Origin: an uncultured Archangium sp.
GTDB taxonomy: Bacteria; Myxococcota; Myxococcia; Myxococcales; Myxococcaceae
DNA length: 14,254 nucleotides
Assembly: GCA_946479335.1 (NCBI GenBank)
Contig: CAMLFP010000111.1
Coordinates: forward strand, 1 to 14,254
Direction of reading: 5' to 3'
The notes under the pieces were generated by a model. It saw only the letters and a program-made list of their open reading frames with translations, ran no database searches and had not been told where the DNA came from. Shown piece by piece: positions 1 through 8,197 of the stretch (its first letter is position 1; the number at the start of each line of letters is the position of its first letter). Position numbers and translations under genes: made by a program.

Positions 1-132
1 TGCGACCCGACCAGCCTCGCGCGCGACGCGAAAGACCTGAACGCCCACGGCTTCAAGCCGCTCGCGTTGCAGGTGGTCGACTTGTTCCCGCAGACACACC
101 ACGTCGAAGCGGTGATGGCCTTCGCGCGGTGA
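1..132 (+). CDS. RNA m5U methyltransferase, TrmA/RumA (RlmD) family, C-terminal fragment
   Basis: Only the last 43 codons are inside the window; the 5' part is cut off by its left edge. The readable peptide begins CDPTSLARD and ends in LFPQTHHVEAVMAFAR before TGA. This matches the C-terminus of SAM-dependent uracil-C5 methyltransferases such as E. coli RumA/RlmD, which has SCNPATLARD followed by DMFPHTGHLES. The first codon of the window (TGC) corresponds to the nucleophilic Cys that attacks uracil C6. The Glu of HHVEA lies 35 residues later, the same spacing as Cys389 and Glu424 in RumA, where that Glu acts as general base. Both catalytic residues are therefore present. The substrate, 23S rRNA or tRNA, cannot be decided from this fragment. 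The gene converges on the kinase gene with 2 bp between the stop codons and no visible terminator. Confidence 0.85.
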   Translation, partial: CDPTSLARDAKDLNAHGFKPLALQVVDLFPQTHHVEAVMAFAR

Positions 133-134
133 GG

Positions 135-1034
135 TCAGTCGCTGGTGCCGAACAGCCCGCGCACCACCGATGACACCGCCAGCGGCGTGCCCACGCGCTC
201 GTCGTAGAGCGGCGCGATCTCCTCGGCGAACTCCCGCGCGGTGAGGAAGCGCATCGCCGGGTCGGGGTCGAACGCGCGGGCGATGAGCCCCTCGACCTTC
301 GCGGGCGCGTCGGGCCGCAGCTCGCGCACCGGCACGTAGTTCGACGACTGAATCGCGCGGAAGACCTCCTGCGGCGTCTTCCCCAGAAAGGGGCGTTGCA
401 GCGTCAGCAGCTCGTACAGCGTCACGCCGACCGCCCAGAGATCGATGGTGGCGTCGAGGTGGCCGCTCACCGCTTCGGGCGACAGGTAGTACGGCTTGCC
501 CATCACCTGATCAGGCCCGACCTCGATGAAGCTGCGCGCGACGCCGAAGTCGCCCAGCACCAGCTCGCCGGTGCGCGAGACGAAGAAGTTCGACGGCGAG
601 ACATCGCAGTGGATGATGTTCAGCGCCTTGCCCGTCGGGCCGGTCGCGTGGTGCGCGTAGTCGAGCGCCTCCAGCAGCGCGCGCGCGAGGTACAGCGCGA
701 AGTCGATGGGCCAGGGCACCTTCTTCTGCCGGCAGCGCTTGATGATCTGCGCGACGTCGCGGCCGTCGATGAAGTCCATCACCATGAAGATGTCGTCGGC
801 GTCGTGACCGACGTCGAGCACCTCCACGATGTTCGGGTGGTGGAGGTGCCGTGACAGCTCGGCCTCCGCGGTGAACATGCGCACCGCCTCTTCATCTTTT
901 CGCAGGTTCGGCAGCAGCCGCTTGAGCGCCAATTCACGCCCCGCGTAGCGGCCGCCGGTCGCCTTCACCCGGTACACCTCCGCCATGCCGCCTTTGCCCA
1001 GCAACTTGATGATCTCGTAGTTGCCGGTGCCCAT
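135..1034 (-). CDS. Cytosolic Ser/Thr protein kinase (non-RD, kinase domain only)
   Basis: A 299-aa Hanks-type kinase made almost entirely of the catalytic domain (about residues 5-275). Visible motifs are the glycine loop GKGGMAEV (13-20), the ATP-anchoring Lys38 in LALK, the helix-C Glu57, the catalytic loop HCDVSPSN (142-149), DFG (162-164), SPE in place of APE (185-187), DLW (198-200) and a conserved late Arg262. The invariant Lys, catalytic Asp144, Asn149 and DFG Asp162 are all present, so phosphotransfer is expected. Cys143 replaces the usual HRD Arg, which makes it a non-RD kinase and suggests that activation-loop phosphorylation is not the main switch. There is no membrane helix or sensor domain; the 20-odd-residue tail is too short for one. 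The ATG lies 3 bp after the stop of the TPR gene, with AAGAAGAGG as a good ribosome-binding site, so it is the last gene of the minus-strand operon. Its substrate is unknown. Confidence 0.93.
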   Translation of the reverse strand: MGTGNYEIIKLLGKGGMAEVYRVKATGGRYAGRELALKRLLPNLRKDEEAVRMFTAEAELSRHLHHPNIVEVLDVGHDADDIFMVMDFIDGRDVAQIIKRCRQKKVPWPIDFALYLARALLEALDYAHHATGPTGKALNIIHCDVSPSNFFVSRTGELVLGDFGVARSFIEVGPDQVMGKPYYLSPEAVSGHLDATIDLWAVGVTLYELLTLQRPFLGKTPQEVFRAIQSSNYVPVRELRPDAPAKVEGLIARAFDPDPAMRFLTAREFAEEIAPLYDERVGTPLAVSSVVRGLFGTSD

Positions 1035-1037
1035 CGC

Positions 1038-1910
1038 TCACCTCTTCTTGCGGGCGAGCAGCTGGGCCTCCGCGGCGAACTTGCGAAACGCGGGGTCGGG
1101 CCGGAGCGGCTCGAGATCAGGGTCGTTCTCGATGCCGTCGATCCACATCGTCGCGGAGCTGAGCTTGATGGCGGTGCGCAGCGCGCCGATCGCGTCGTCG
1201 GCCCGGTGCATCGCCGCGAGCGCGCACGCGCGGTTGTAGTGCACGCCGGCGATCTTCGGCTTCGCGGCCTTGCGGGCCTCCGCGATGCTCTCGGCCTTGT
1301 CGAACGCGGCCAGCGCGCTCTCCGGGCGGTGGAGGTGCAGTTCGGTGATGCCGTACCCGAGGAACGCCTCCCAGCGCGTGTCGTCGAACTCCATCGCCTC
1401 GCGGAACTTCCCGTTGGCTTCGGCGTCGCGGTTGAGCTCCAGCAGGTGGTTGGCCTCCAGCATCGCGTCGGCCGCGGCCTGCGTCGCTTCGGAGCGCGAG
1501 AGCTTGCGCGACGCGCGCTGCACCTCCTCCGCGTTCGCCGGGCGGATGACGAGCAGCCGCTCCTTTTCTTTCAGCACGGGCGTCGAGCAGCCGCGATCGA
1601 CGCGCAGGAAGCCCGCGAAAGACTCGTCGTTCGCCACCGCCAACAGCGGGTACACGCGCGGCGTGCCGCAGCTCGAGCCCTCCTGGCAGACCGTCACCGT
1701 GCCGGCGAAGGTCGAGCCCTCGAGCGCGCCCTGAACCACCACCGAGTTCACCGACAACATGCAGCGGCCATTGGTGCGCAGCTTCCCGACGACGGAGGTG
1801 CCGGAGGTCGAGAACTCCACGATGCCCAGGTCGCCGACGGCGTAGAGCCCGTTGAGCGGCGCCGCGACGGCGGTGAACGAGACGAGCGCTGCGGCCAGGA
1901 CCAGCTTCAT
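1038..1910 (-). CDS. Secreted protein with C-terminal TPR-like repeats
   Basis: Predicted 290-aa exported protein of unknown function. From the ATG at 1910 it begins MKLVLAAALVSFTAVAAPL, a classic Sec signal peptide with likely cleavage near AVA/AP. The frame could also start at a TTG four codons upstream (1922), but the ATG gives a cleaner signal peptide. The mature N-terminal half (about 20-125) is Gly/Val-rich with several cysteines (RCML, VCQEGSSCGT, RGCST), compatible with a beta-rich periplasmic domain with disulfides. The C-terminal half (about 145-285) is helical and TPR-like: an Ala-rich helix, then ANGKFREAMEFDDTRWEAFLGYG, ESALAAFDKAESIAEA and HYNRACALAAMHRADDAIGALRTAIKL. It starts 18 bp after the cysteine desulfurase stop codon and ends 3 bp before the kinase. 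No Shine-Dalgarno is obvious; TAGCTT lies ten bases before the ATG and may be an internal promoter -10 box. I cannot assign a biochemical role. Confidence 0.85.
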   Translation of the reverse strand: MKLVLAAALVSFTAVAAPLNGLYAVGDLGIVEFSTSGTSVVGKLRTNGRCMLSVNSVVVQGALEGSTFAGTVTVCQEGSSCGTPRVYPLLAVANDESFAGFLRVDRGCSTPVLKEKERLLVIRPANAEEVQRASRKLSRSEATQAAADAMLEANHLLELNRDAEANGKFREAMEFDDTRWEAFLGYGITELHLHRPESALAAFDKAESIAEARKAAKPKIAGVHYNRACALAAMHRADDAIGALRTAIKLSSATMWIDGIENDPDLEPLRPDPAFRKFAAEAQLLARKKR

Positions 1911-1928
1911 TGACGACAGCAAGCTAGC

Positions 1929-3047
1929 TCACTCACGGTGCTGGGGCACGAGCCGCGTGAGGGCGGCGACGACGGTCTCCAGCTCGGCCCAGGTGGTGGC
2001 CTCGCCCAGCGAGAAGCGCAGCGAGCCGCTGGCCTGCGCCGGGGTGCGCCCCATCGCCAGCAGCACGTGAGACGGCGTCAGCGACCCCGACGCGCACGCC
2101 GCGCCCGTCGAGACGCAGATGCCCTCGAGGTCGAGCGCGATCAGCAGCGCCTCCCCGTCGACCCCGGGGAAGAGCAGGTTGCTGGTGTTGCCGACGCGCG
2201 GGGCGGTGCCGTTGCGCTCCACGCCGGGGAGGGCCGCCAGCACCGCCGCCTCGAAGCGATCGCGCAGGTGCGCCTGCTCGGGCTTCGGCGTCGAGAGTGA
2301 CAACGCCAGCGCGGTGGCGCGCGCGAACGCGGCCGACTGGGTTCCTCCTCGGCGACCGTTCTCCTGATGCCCGGGCGTCACGCCCTGCACGTCGACCCCG
2401 CGGCGGTTGAACAACACCCCCGCGCCTGCAGGGCCGCCCAGCTTGTGCGCCGACAGCGAGAGCAGATCGGCCGGCACCTCGCGCAGTGACGCGTCGAGCT
2501 TCCCGAAGGCCTGCACCGCGTCGCAGTGGAAGACGATCTTCCGCTCCACGCACGCGCGCGAGACCTCGGCCGCGGGTTGGATGACGCCGGTCTCGTTGTT
2601 CACCCACTGCAGCGAGCACAGCGCCGTCGCGGGCGTCAGCGCGGCGAGCACCGCGTCGGGTGACACCCGCCCGTCGGCACCGGGCGCGACGCGAATCACC
2701 TCCGCGCCCTCGCGCTCGAGCTGCGTCACCGCGCCCAGCACGCAGGGGTGCTCGATGGCGGTGGTCACCACGCGGTTCTTCGAACGATCTTTCCGCGCGC
2801 GGAACGCGCCCAGCACCGCGATGGCCGCGCCCTCGCTCCCGGAGCCGGTGAAGATGATCTCTCGCGGCGTACACCCCAGCCGCGCCGCGATCGACTCGCG
2901 CGCCGCATCGAGCTCCCGCCGCGCCGCGCGACCCGCCTGATGCACGCTCGACGGGTTGCCGCCGTGATCGGCGGTGAACGCGCGCTGCAGCAGCTCCGCG
3001 ACCTCGGGCCGCAGCGGCGCGCCGGCGTTGTGATCGAGGTAGATCAC
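1929..3047 (-). CDS. Cysteine desulfurase, NifS/IscS-type class V aminotransferase
   Basis: A 372-aa PLP enzyme that should release sulfur from L-cysteine as an enzyme persulfide and leave alanine; the sulfur could feed Fe-S clusters, thiolated tRNA or thiocofactors. The fold is complete: YLDHNAGAPLRPE at the start, IEHPCV (His100 stacking on PLP), VNNETG (150-154), HCDAVQ with Asp176 and Gln179, SAHKLGGP with the PLP lysine Lys202, RRGGTQ (232-237), and STGAACASGS with the persulfide Cys318. The phosphate-binding loop reads FTGSGSEGAAIA rather than the common TSGATESNNLA, a modest divergence. The start is GTG; GTGA overlaps the DHH gene stop by 4 bp, indicating translational coupling. No IscU, IscR, SufE or MnmA gene is adjacent, so the sulfur acceptor is unknown. 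A dedicated partner elsewhere, or a general IscS role, are both possible. Confidence 0.93.
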   Translation of the reverse strand: MIYLDHNAGAPLRPEVAELLQRAFTADHGGNPSSVHQAGRAARRELDAARESIAARLGCTPREIIFTGSGSEGAAIAVLGAFRARKDRSKNRVVTTAIEHPCVLGAVTQLEREGAEVIRVAPGADGRVSPDAVLAALTPATALCSLQWVNNETGVIQPAAEVSRACVERKIVFHCDAVQAFGKLDASLREVPADLLSLSAHKLGGPAGAGVLFNRRGVDVQGVTPGHQENGRRGGTQSAAFARATALALSLSTPKPEQAHLRDRFEAAVLAALPGVERNGTAPRVGNTSNLLFPGVDGEALLIALDLEGICVSTGAACASGSLTPSHVLLAMGRTPAQASGSLRFSLGEATTWAELETVVAALTRLVPQHRE

Positions 3048-4093
3048 GCGTCCGCCGAGAGCAGGGAACTCCCGCGCTCACCAGCCACGCCGAACGCGTC
3101 TTTGAGCCGCCGCATCACGTCGCGCTTGAACGCGTCGCGCTGCGCCTTGGTGCCCGCCAGCGGCAACCGCGCGCCGGCCATCGAGCCGTGCCCACCGGCC
3201 GAGCCACCCAGCGGCGCGCACGCCTCGCGGATGAGCTTGCCCGCGTTCATGCGCTTGTCGCTGACGCGCAACGAGAGGAACAGCTGGCTGCGGAACGCGC
3301 CCAGCGCGAGCGACCAACGCGGCCCTTCGACGAACGAGAGCCGCTCCGCGACCTCCGCCACCATGTCGGGCGAGTACACGTCGCCGAGGTCGGTGATCAC
3401 CGCGTCTGAATACAGCCGCGCCTGCTCGATCGCGCCGTGCAGCAGCTTGAAGTACCGCGGCGGGAGCTGCGGGTGCTCGATCTCCTTGAGCAGCTCGATG
3501 TCGATGCGCGGCAACAGCCACGAGTAGTTGTCGACGTCGACGTTGCGCGTCTGCCGCCCGAGGTCGCGGGTGTCGGCCTTGATGCCGTAATAGAGCGCGG
3601 TCGCCAGCTCGGCGGTGGGCTCCAGCTTCGCCGCGCGCACGTACTCGGTGAGCAGCGTGGAGGTCGCGCCGTACGCGCCGCCCACGTCGGCGAACGGGTT
3701 CACCGCGTCGTCTTCGCGCACCGGGTGGTGATCGATGACGACATCGGCGACGCGATCAGCGGGCAGCGCGTGGTTGCCCACGCCTTGCTGCGTGTCGAGC
3801 AGCGCGAACACGTCGTAGTCGGTGAGGTCGACCTGCTCGATGGGCACGATCGGCACCTTGAGCAGCTTCACGAAGGCCGCGTTCTCCGCGCGCCCGATGA
3901 TGCCGCCGTACGCGAGGTCTGACTTCACGCCCACGCGCTCCTCGAGCAACAGCTTCAGCGCCCAGGCCGAGGCCATCGAGTCGGGGTCGGGGTTGTCGTG
4001 GGTCAGCACCAGCGCGCGCCGGCGGCCGTGGAACAACTTCTTGAGCCGCGCGACCTTCTCCTTCGTCGGCAGGGAGGGGACCACGTTCGTCAC
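3044..4093 (-). CDS. DHH/DHHA1 phosphoesterase (NrnA-like)
   Basis: A 349-aa member of the DHH superfamily, Mn2+-dependent phosphodiesterases that include NrnA (nanoRNase/pAp phosphatase) and c-di-AMP phosphodiesterases. Metal-binding motifs appear in order: THDNPDPDSMASAWAL (His32, Asp36, Asp38), LLDTQQG (Asp100), the signature VIDHHP (Asp121-His122-His123), and IKADTRDLG with Asp174. The C-terminal DHHA1 domain carries GGSAGGHGSMAGA (297-308), which normally contacts the nucleotide substrate. There is no N-terminal PAS or GGDEF domain and no membrane segment, so it is not a GdpP-type enzyme; short oligonucleotides, pAp or a cyclic dinucleotide remain possible substrates. The GTG start (4093) directly follows the Fic gene TGA (4094-4096), and the 3' end overlaps the desulfurase start by 4 bp. 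A second in-frame GTG lies three codons downstream. Expression is probably coupled to its neighbours. Confidence 0.92.
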   Translation of the reverse strand: MTNVVPSLPTKEKVARLKKLFHGRRRALVLTHDNPDPDSMASAWALKLLLEERVGVKSDLAYGGIIGRAENAAFVKLLKVPIVPIEQVDLTDYDVFALLDTQQGVGNHALPADRVADVVIDHHPVREDDAVNPFADVGGAYGATSTLLTEYVRAAKLEPTAELATALYYGIKADTRDLGRQTRNVDVDNYSWLLPRIDIELLKEIEHPQLPPRYFKLLHGAIEQARLYSDAVITDLGDVYSPDMVAEVAERLSFVEGPRWSLALGAFRSQLFLSLRVSDKRMNAGKLIREACAPLGGSAGGHGSMAGARLPLAGTKAQRDAFKRDVMRRLKDAFGVAGERGSSLLSADA

Positions 4094-4918
4094 TCAGCGG
4101 TAATAGCGCTGGAGGTCCTTGAAGAACTTGAGCGCGTAGTCGAGCGAGTTCTCCATCGAATCCATCATCAGGTTGGAGAAGGTGGTGAAGCTGCTGCGGA
4201 AGGTCTCGTAGTACTTCGCGCGATCGACCGAGACGATCACCACCGGCTGATACCCGTTTCGCAACAGGATGTAGTTGGTCAGCATGCGGCCGATCTTTCC
4301 GCTCGTGTCGGTGAACGGGAAGATCTTGATGAACTCGTGCTGCACGCGCGCACCCTGAAGAATCGGGTGGAACTCCTTGAACTCCGACGAGGTGGTCCAG
4401 TCGAGGAGCTTCTCGAGCTGCGGCTGCACCTTCGCCGGCTGCGCGATCTCGTGCAGGTACGTCTTGTGGAGCGGGATGTCCTTGCGGAAGCCGAACTTCT
4501 CGCGCTCCTTCACCAGCTCCTTCTCGGTGCGCTCGCGGCGCTCGGCCTGCGCGCGCGCCTGCTGCGCCTCGGGCGTGTTCCCCGACAGCAGGTCGTGCAG
4601 CCGCCGCACGAAGTTCAGCGTGATGGGGCCGTGCTTCTTGCTGCTCCTGGCCTCCTCGCGAATGAAGTCGACCGCCGCCTTGTGGTTGCGGATCTCCCAG
4701 ACGATCGGGAGCAGCGACGCCTCCGCCACCACCGCGCCCGGGTGCAGCGCCGCGGTCAGCTCGGTCGGCGAATAGATGGAGCCTTCGAGCGCACAATCAT
4801 GGTGCACCCAGGCCATCTCGAGCTTGTCGAGGAAGTCGGCAACCTCTGGCCGCTTCTGGGTCAGACTGCTGCGCAGCTTCTGTGTCTTTTCGTCGATCGA
4901 CGCGAACCGCTCTTTCAC
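4094..4918 (-). CDS. Fic-domain protein with degenerate catalytic motif
   Basis: A 274-aa protein with a recognisable Fic/DOC core. The Fic motif normally reads HPFxxGNGRxxR; here the aligned segment is FPFTDTSGKIGR (200-211). Phe200 replaces the essential His, Thr205-Ser206 replace the phosphate-binding Gly-Asn, and Lys208 replaces the first Arg; Pro201, Phe202, Gly207 and Arg211 are kept. The flanks (HEFIKI before, MLTNYILLRNGYQPVVIVS after) are typical of Fic proteins. Near the N-terminus HDCALEGSIYS (40-50) resembles the inhibitory-helix region [S/T]xxxE[G/N], with Asp41 where Ser/Thr is usual. A charged, coiled-coil-like stretch lies at about 115-142. AMP transfer by the classical mechanism is unlikely; a scaffold, binding or altered chemistry role is inferred. 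The start is GTG at 4918, the only usual start codon after the upstream in-frame stop; the Shine-Dalgarno is weak (AAAGAG). It is the first gene of the operon. Confidence 0.85.
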   Translation of the reverse strand: MKERFASIDEKTQKLRSSLTQKRPEVADFLDKLEMAWVHHDCALEGSIYSPTELTAALHPGAVVAEASLLPIVWEIRNHKAAVDFIREEARSSKKHGPITLNFVRRLHDLLSGNTPEAQQARAQAERRERTEKELVKEREKFGFRKDIPLHKTYLHEIAQPAKVQPQLEKLLDWTTSSEFKEFHPILQGARVQHEFIKIFPFTDTSGKIGRMLTNYILLRNGYQPVVIVSVDRAKYYETFRSSFTTFSNLMMDSMENSLDYALKFFKDLQRYYR

Positions 4919-4947
4919 GGGCGGTGCTTTTACTCTTTCGCGCTGAA

Positions 4948-5000
4948 TTTGACTATCAAAAATAGCCCAACCTCATGATTTGACTCAAGAATTCAGTCAA
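4948..5000. promoter_or_regulatory. Pair of TTGACT-based palindromes, candidate operators
   Basis: Two dyads flank the candidate promoter. The first is TTTGA-CTA-TCAAA at 4948-4960, over the predicted transcription start. The second is TTGACT-N9-AGTCAA at 4980-5000, over the -35 box, and it contains the smaller palindrome TTGACTCAA. The TTGACT copies at 4949 and 4980 are 31 bp apart, close to three helical turns, so a dimeric repressor could bind both on one DNA face. The second dyad also overlaps the stop codon of the zincin gene and could form a weak hairpin at its mRNA end, but it lacks a U-tract. No regulator gene is adjacent. Confidence 0.3.
4959..4988 (-). promoter_or_regulatory. Candidate sigma70-type promoter of the Fic-DHH-desulfurase operon
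   Basis: On the minus strand TTGAGT (4988-4983) is followed after 18 bp by TATTTT (4964-4959). The 74-bp gap between the zincin gene stop and the Fic GTG is clearly AT-rich compared with the rest of the window, as expected for a promoter. The predicted start near 4951 would give a leader of about 33 nt. The match is partial and rests on sequence alone. Confidence 0.35.
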
Positions 5001-6006
5001 GTCCGCGGTCCGCCAGCTCGTCTTCATCGAGCCCCAGGAGATGCCCGACTTCATGGAGCACCGTCACGCGGATCTCCTCGAGCAGCTCGTCGCGGGTGCG
5101 CGCGAAGCGCTCGAGGTTCTTCTGGAAGAGCACGATGCGCGCGGTGTGGTGGTGCTCGGCGTGGGTGTCGAGGCGCTCGTCGACGGGCGTGCCCTGGAAG
5201 ACCCCGAGGATGGTCGGCGACAGGCCTTCTTGCAGATCGTCGTCGGAGGGCAGCGGCTCCACGTCGATGGTGACGTTGCCCAGGTGCGGCTTCGCGTGAG
5301 CGGGCAGGGCGTCGATGGCGGCCTTCACCGCGGCGTCGAACTCCGCGTCGCTCAGGTGCACCGGGAGCGGGAACTCTTCGGGCGAGAGAGCGCGCGCCTG
5401 GTCGAAGAGCGGCTGCGGGTTCTCGCCGCGGCGCTCGGCCAGCAGCGCGAGGTAGTGGTAGCTCCACGGCTCATCGGGCCAGTCGCGGGCGATGGTGTCG
5501 AACGCGCGCTTCGCCTCCGAGACGCGGCCCAGCTCGAACAACGCGATGGCGCGCTCGAGCTGCGCCTCCCCGAGCTCGGGGTCGAGCGACACCGCCTTCT
5601 CGAACGCGCGCAGCGCCTCGTCGAGCTCGCCGAGGTGATTGAACGCCAGCCCGCGCAGCAGCGAGAGCTCGGCCTGCAGCAGCTCGTCGCCCTTCGCGAG
5701 CGGCGCGGCGCGGTCCAACAGCGCGAGGCCGGCTTCGACCTGCGAGCCATCGTCTGACGGCTCGCGGATCTTCACGTCGGCCGCGGCGATCAACGCGGGG
5801 AGGTTCTTCGGCGTGCGCGCCAGCAGCGCGGTGAAGACCTCGTCGGCCTCCTCGAAGCGGCCCAGCTCGGCCAGCAGGTGGCCCTTGAGCTCCAGCGCCT
5901 GCACGTCATCGGGCGCTTCGGTCAGCGCGCGTTCGGCGTGCGAGAGCGCCTGTTCGAGTTCGCCGTCTTCGAACGCCAGCTCCGCTGCCTCGAGCGCATC
6001 AGTCAT
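4993..6006 (-). CDS. TPR protein fused to a C-terminal zincin-like metallopeptidase domain
   Basis: A 337-aa protein in two parts. Residues 1 to about 215 are tandem TPR helices, for example ALSHAERALTEAPDDVQALEL, ALRAFEKAVSLDPELGEAQLERAIALFELG and EAKRAFDTIARDWPDEPWSYHYLALLAE. Residues about 218-337 resemble the small zincin family once called DUF1025 (PF06262): a predicted helix after FDAAVKAAIDALP, an acidic strand VTIDVEPLPSDDDL, ILGVFQGTPV, ARIVLFQKNLERFA and the active site HEVGHLLGLDEDEL. His318 and His322 are zinc ligands, Glu319 the catalytic base, and the third ligand is likely in GLDEDEL. No signal peptide or membrane segment is seen, so it is probably cytosolic. The ATG at 6006 has a good AGGAG site. 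It is divergent from the response regulator (49-bp gap). The TPR part may recruit a substrate or partner; neither is known. Confidence 0.9.
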   Translation of the reverse strand: MTDALEAAELAFEDGELEQALSHAERALTEAPDDVQALELKGHLLAELGRFEEADEVFTALLARTPKNLPALIAAADVKIREPSDDGSQVEAGLALLDRAAPLAKGDELLQAELSLLRGLAFNHLGELDEALRAFEKAVSLDPELGEAQLERAIALFELGRVSEAKRAFDTIARDWPDEPWSYHYLALLAERRGENPQPLFDQARALSPEEFPLPVHLSDAEFDAAVKAAIDALPAHAKPHLGNVTIDVEPLPSDDDLQEGLSPTILGVFQGTPVDERLDTHAEHHHTARIVLFQKNLERFARTRDELLEEIRVTVLHEVGHLLGLDEDELADRGLD

Positions 6007-6055
6007 GTGCAGGGCTCCTATCCCATCGTGGCAAAACCGGTGCTATGCGGAGGCC

Positions 6056-6445
6056 ATGGGGGTCATCAGCATTCTGGTGGTCGATGACGACGAGGCGACG
6101 TTGAACCTCCTCGGCACGTTCCTGCGGCGCAACGGGTACCGCGTGCTCACCGCGAGCAACCCGGTGAAGGGCCTCGAGCTGCTGGCGCACGAGGACGTCA
6201 GCCTGGTGATCACCGACCTGATGATGCCGCACGCCGATGGCATCACCTTCACGGCGCAGATCCACGCGCTGCCCAGGTACGCCAACGTGCCGGTGATCAT
6301 GGTCACCGCGTACGGGAATGATGACGTCAACGACAAGGGCATGCGCCGCGGCGTCGCGATGACGCTGTCCAAACCGGTGCAGCTCAACAAGCTGCTCGAC
6401 CTCGTCGGCTTCGCCACCGCCCCGCCTCCGCCCCACAACGGTTGA
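6056..6445 (+). CDS. Single-domain response regulator (CheY-like receiver)
   Basis: A 129-aa protein consisting of one receiver domain and no output domain. It has the acidic pocket VVDDDE (Asp11/Asp12), the phospho-acceptor Asp54 in ITDLMMP, the switch Thr84 in MVTAYG and Lys106 in LSKPVQ, so phosphorylation by a histidine kinase is expected. A proline-rich tail (APPPPHNG) closes it. The ATG at 6056 is the only reasonable start: the frame upstream has no usual start codon nearby, and the protein begins right at the first receiver strand (ISILVVDDD). GGAGG sits only 2 bp before the ATG, too close for normal use, so a leaderless or short-leader message is possible. No cognate kinase is in the window. 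Its stop codon TGA lies inside the -35 box of the groEL promoter, so groEL may also receive read-through from here. Confidence 0.93.
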   Translation: MGVISILVVDDDEATLNLLGTFLRRNGYRVLTASNPVKGLELLAHEDVSLVITDLMMPHADGITFTAQIHALPRYANVPVIMVTAYGNDDVNDKGMRRGVAMTLSKPVQLNKLLDLVGFATAPPPPHNG

Positions 6446-6469
6446 CAATCTCCGCGCGCTCCTTAACTT
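6442..6469 (+). promoter_or_regulatory. groEL vegetative-type promoter
   Basis: A perfect TTGACA (6442-6447) is followed after 16 bp by TAACTT (6464-6469), giving a predicted start at about 6476-6480, inside the CIRCE element. The -35 box overlaps the stop codon of the response-regulator gene. A sigma70-type promoter overlapped by CIRCE is the standard arrangement for HrcA-controlled groE genes. Confidence 0.7.
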
Positions 6470-6494
6470 GGCGCTCGTCATGGCCGAGTGCTAA
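6468..6494 (+). promoter_or_regulatory. CIRCE operator (HrcA-binding inverted repeat)
   Basis: TTGGCGCTC-N9-GAGTGCTAA. The right arm is identical to the CIRCE consensus GAGTGCTAA; the left arm matches TTAGCACTC at 7 of 9 positions, and the 9-bp spacer is canonical. It sits over the predicted transcription start, 44 bp before the groEL ATG. By established knowledge of CIRCE/HrcA, it should repress groEL until heat or unfolded protein inactivates HrcA. No hrcA gene is in the window. Confidence 0.88.
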
Positions 6495-6538
6495 CGCTCG
6501 GGCCACGTCAAACGATTGTCTTTTCCGGAGGTTACACA

Positions 6539-8173
<1,635 letters not shown>

Positions 8174-8197
8174 GTCCCGGTCGAGCCGACAACCCAG

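Noticed and set aside
1933..3081. 382-codon Arg/Ala-rich ORF overlapping the cysteine desulfurase
   Set aside because: A frame-shifted shadow of the desulfurase gene with extreme Arg/Ala/Gly content and no recognisable motif.
3756..4796. 346-codon ORF spanning the Fic and DHH genes
   Set aside because: A shadow frame crossing two well-supported genes; low-complexity Arg/Ala sequence.
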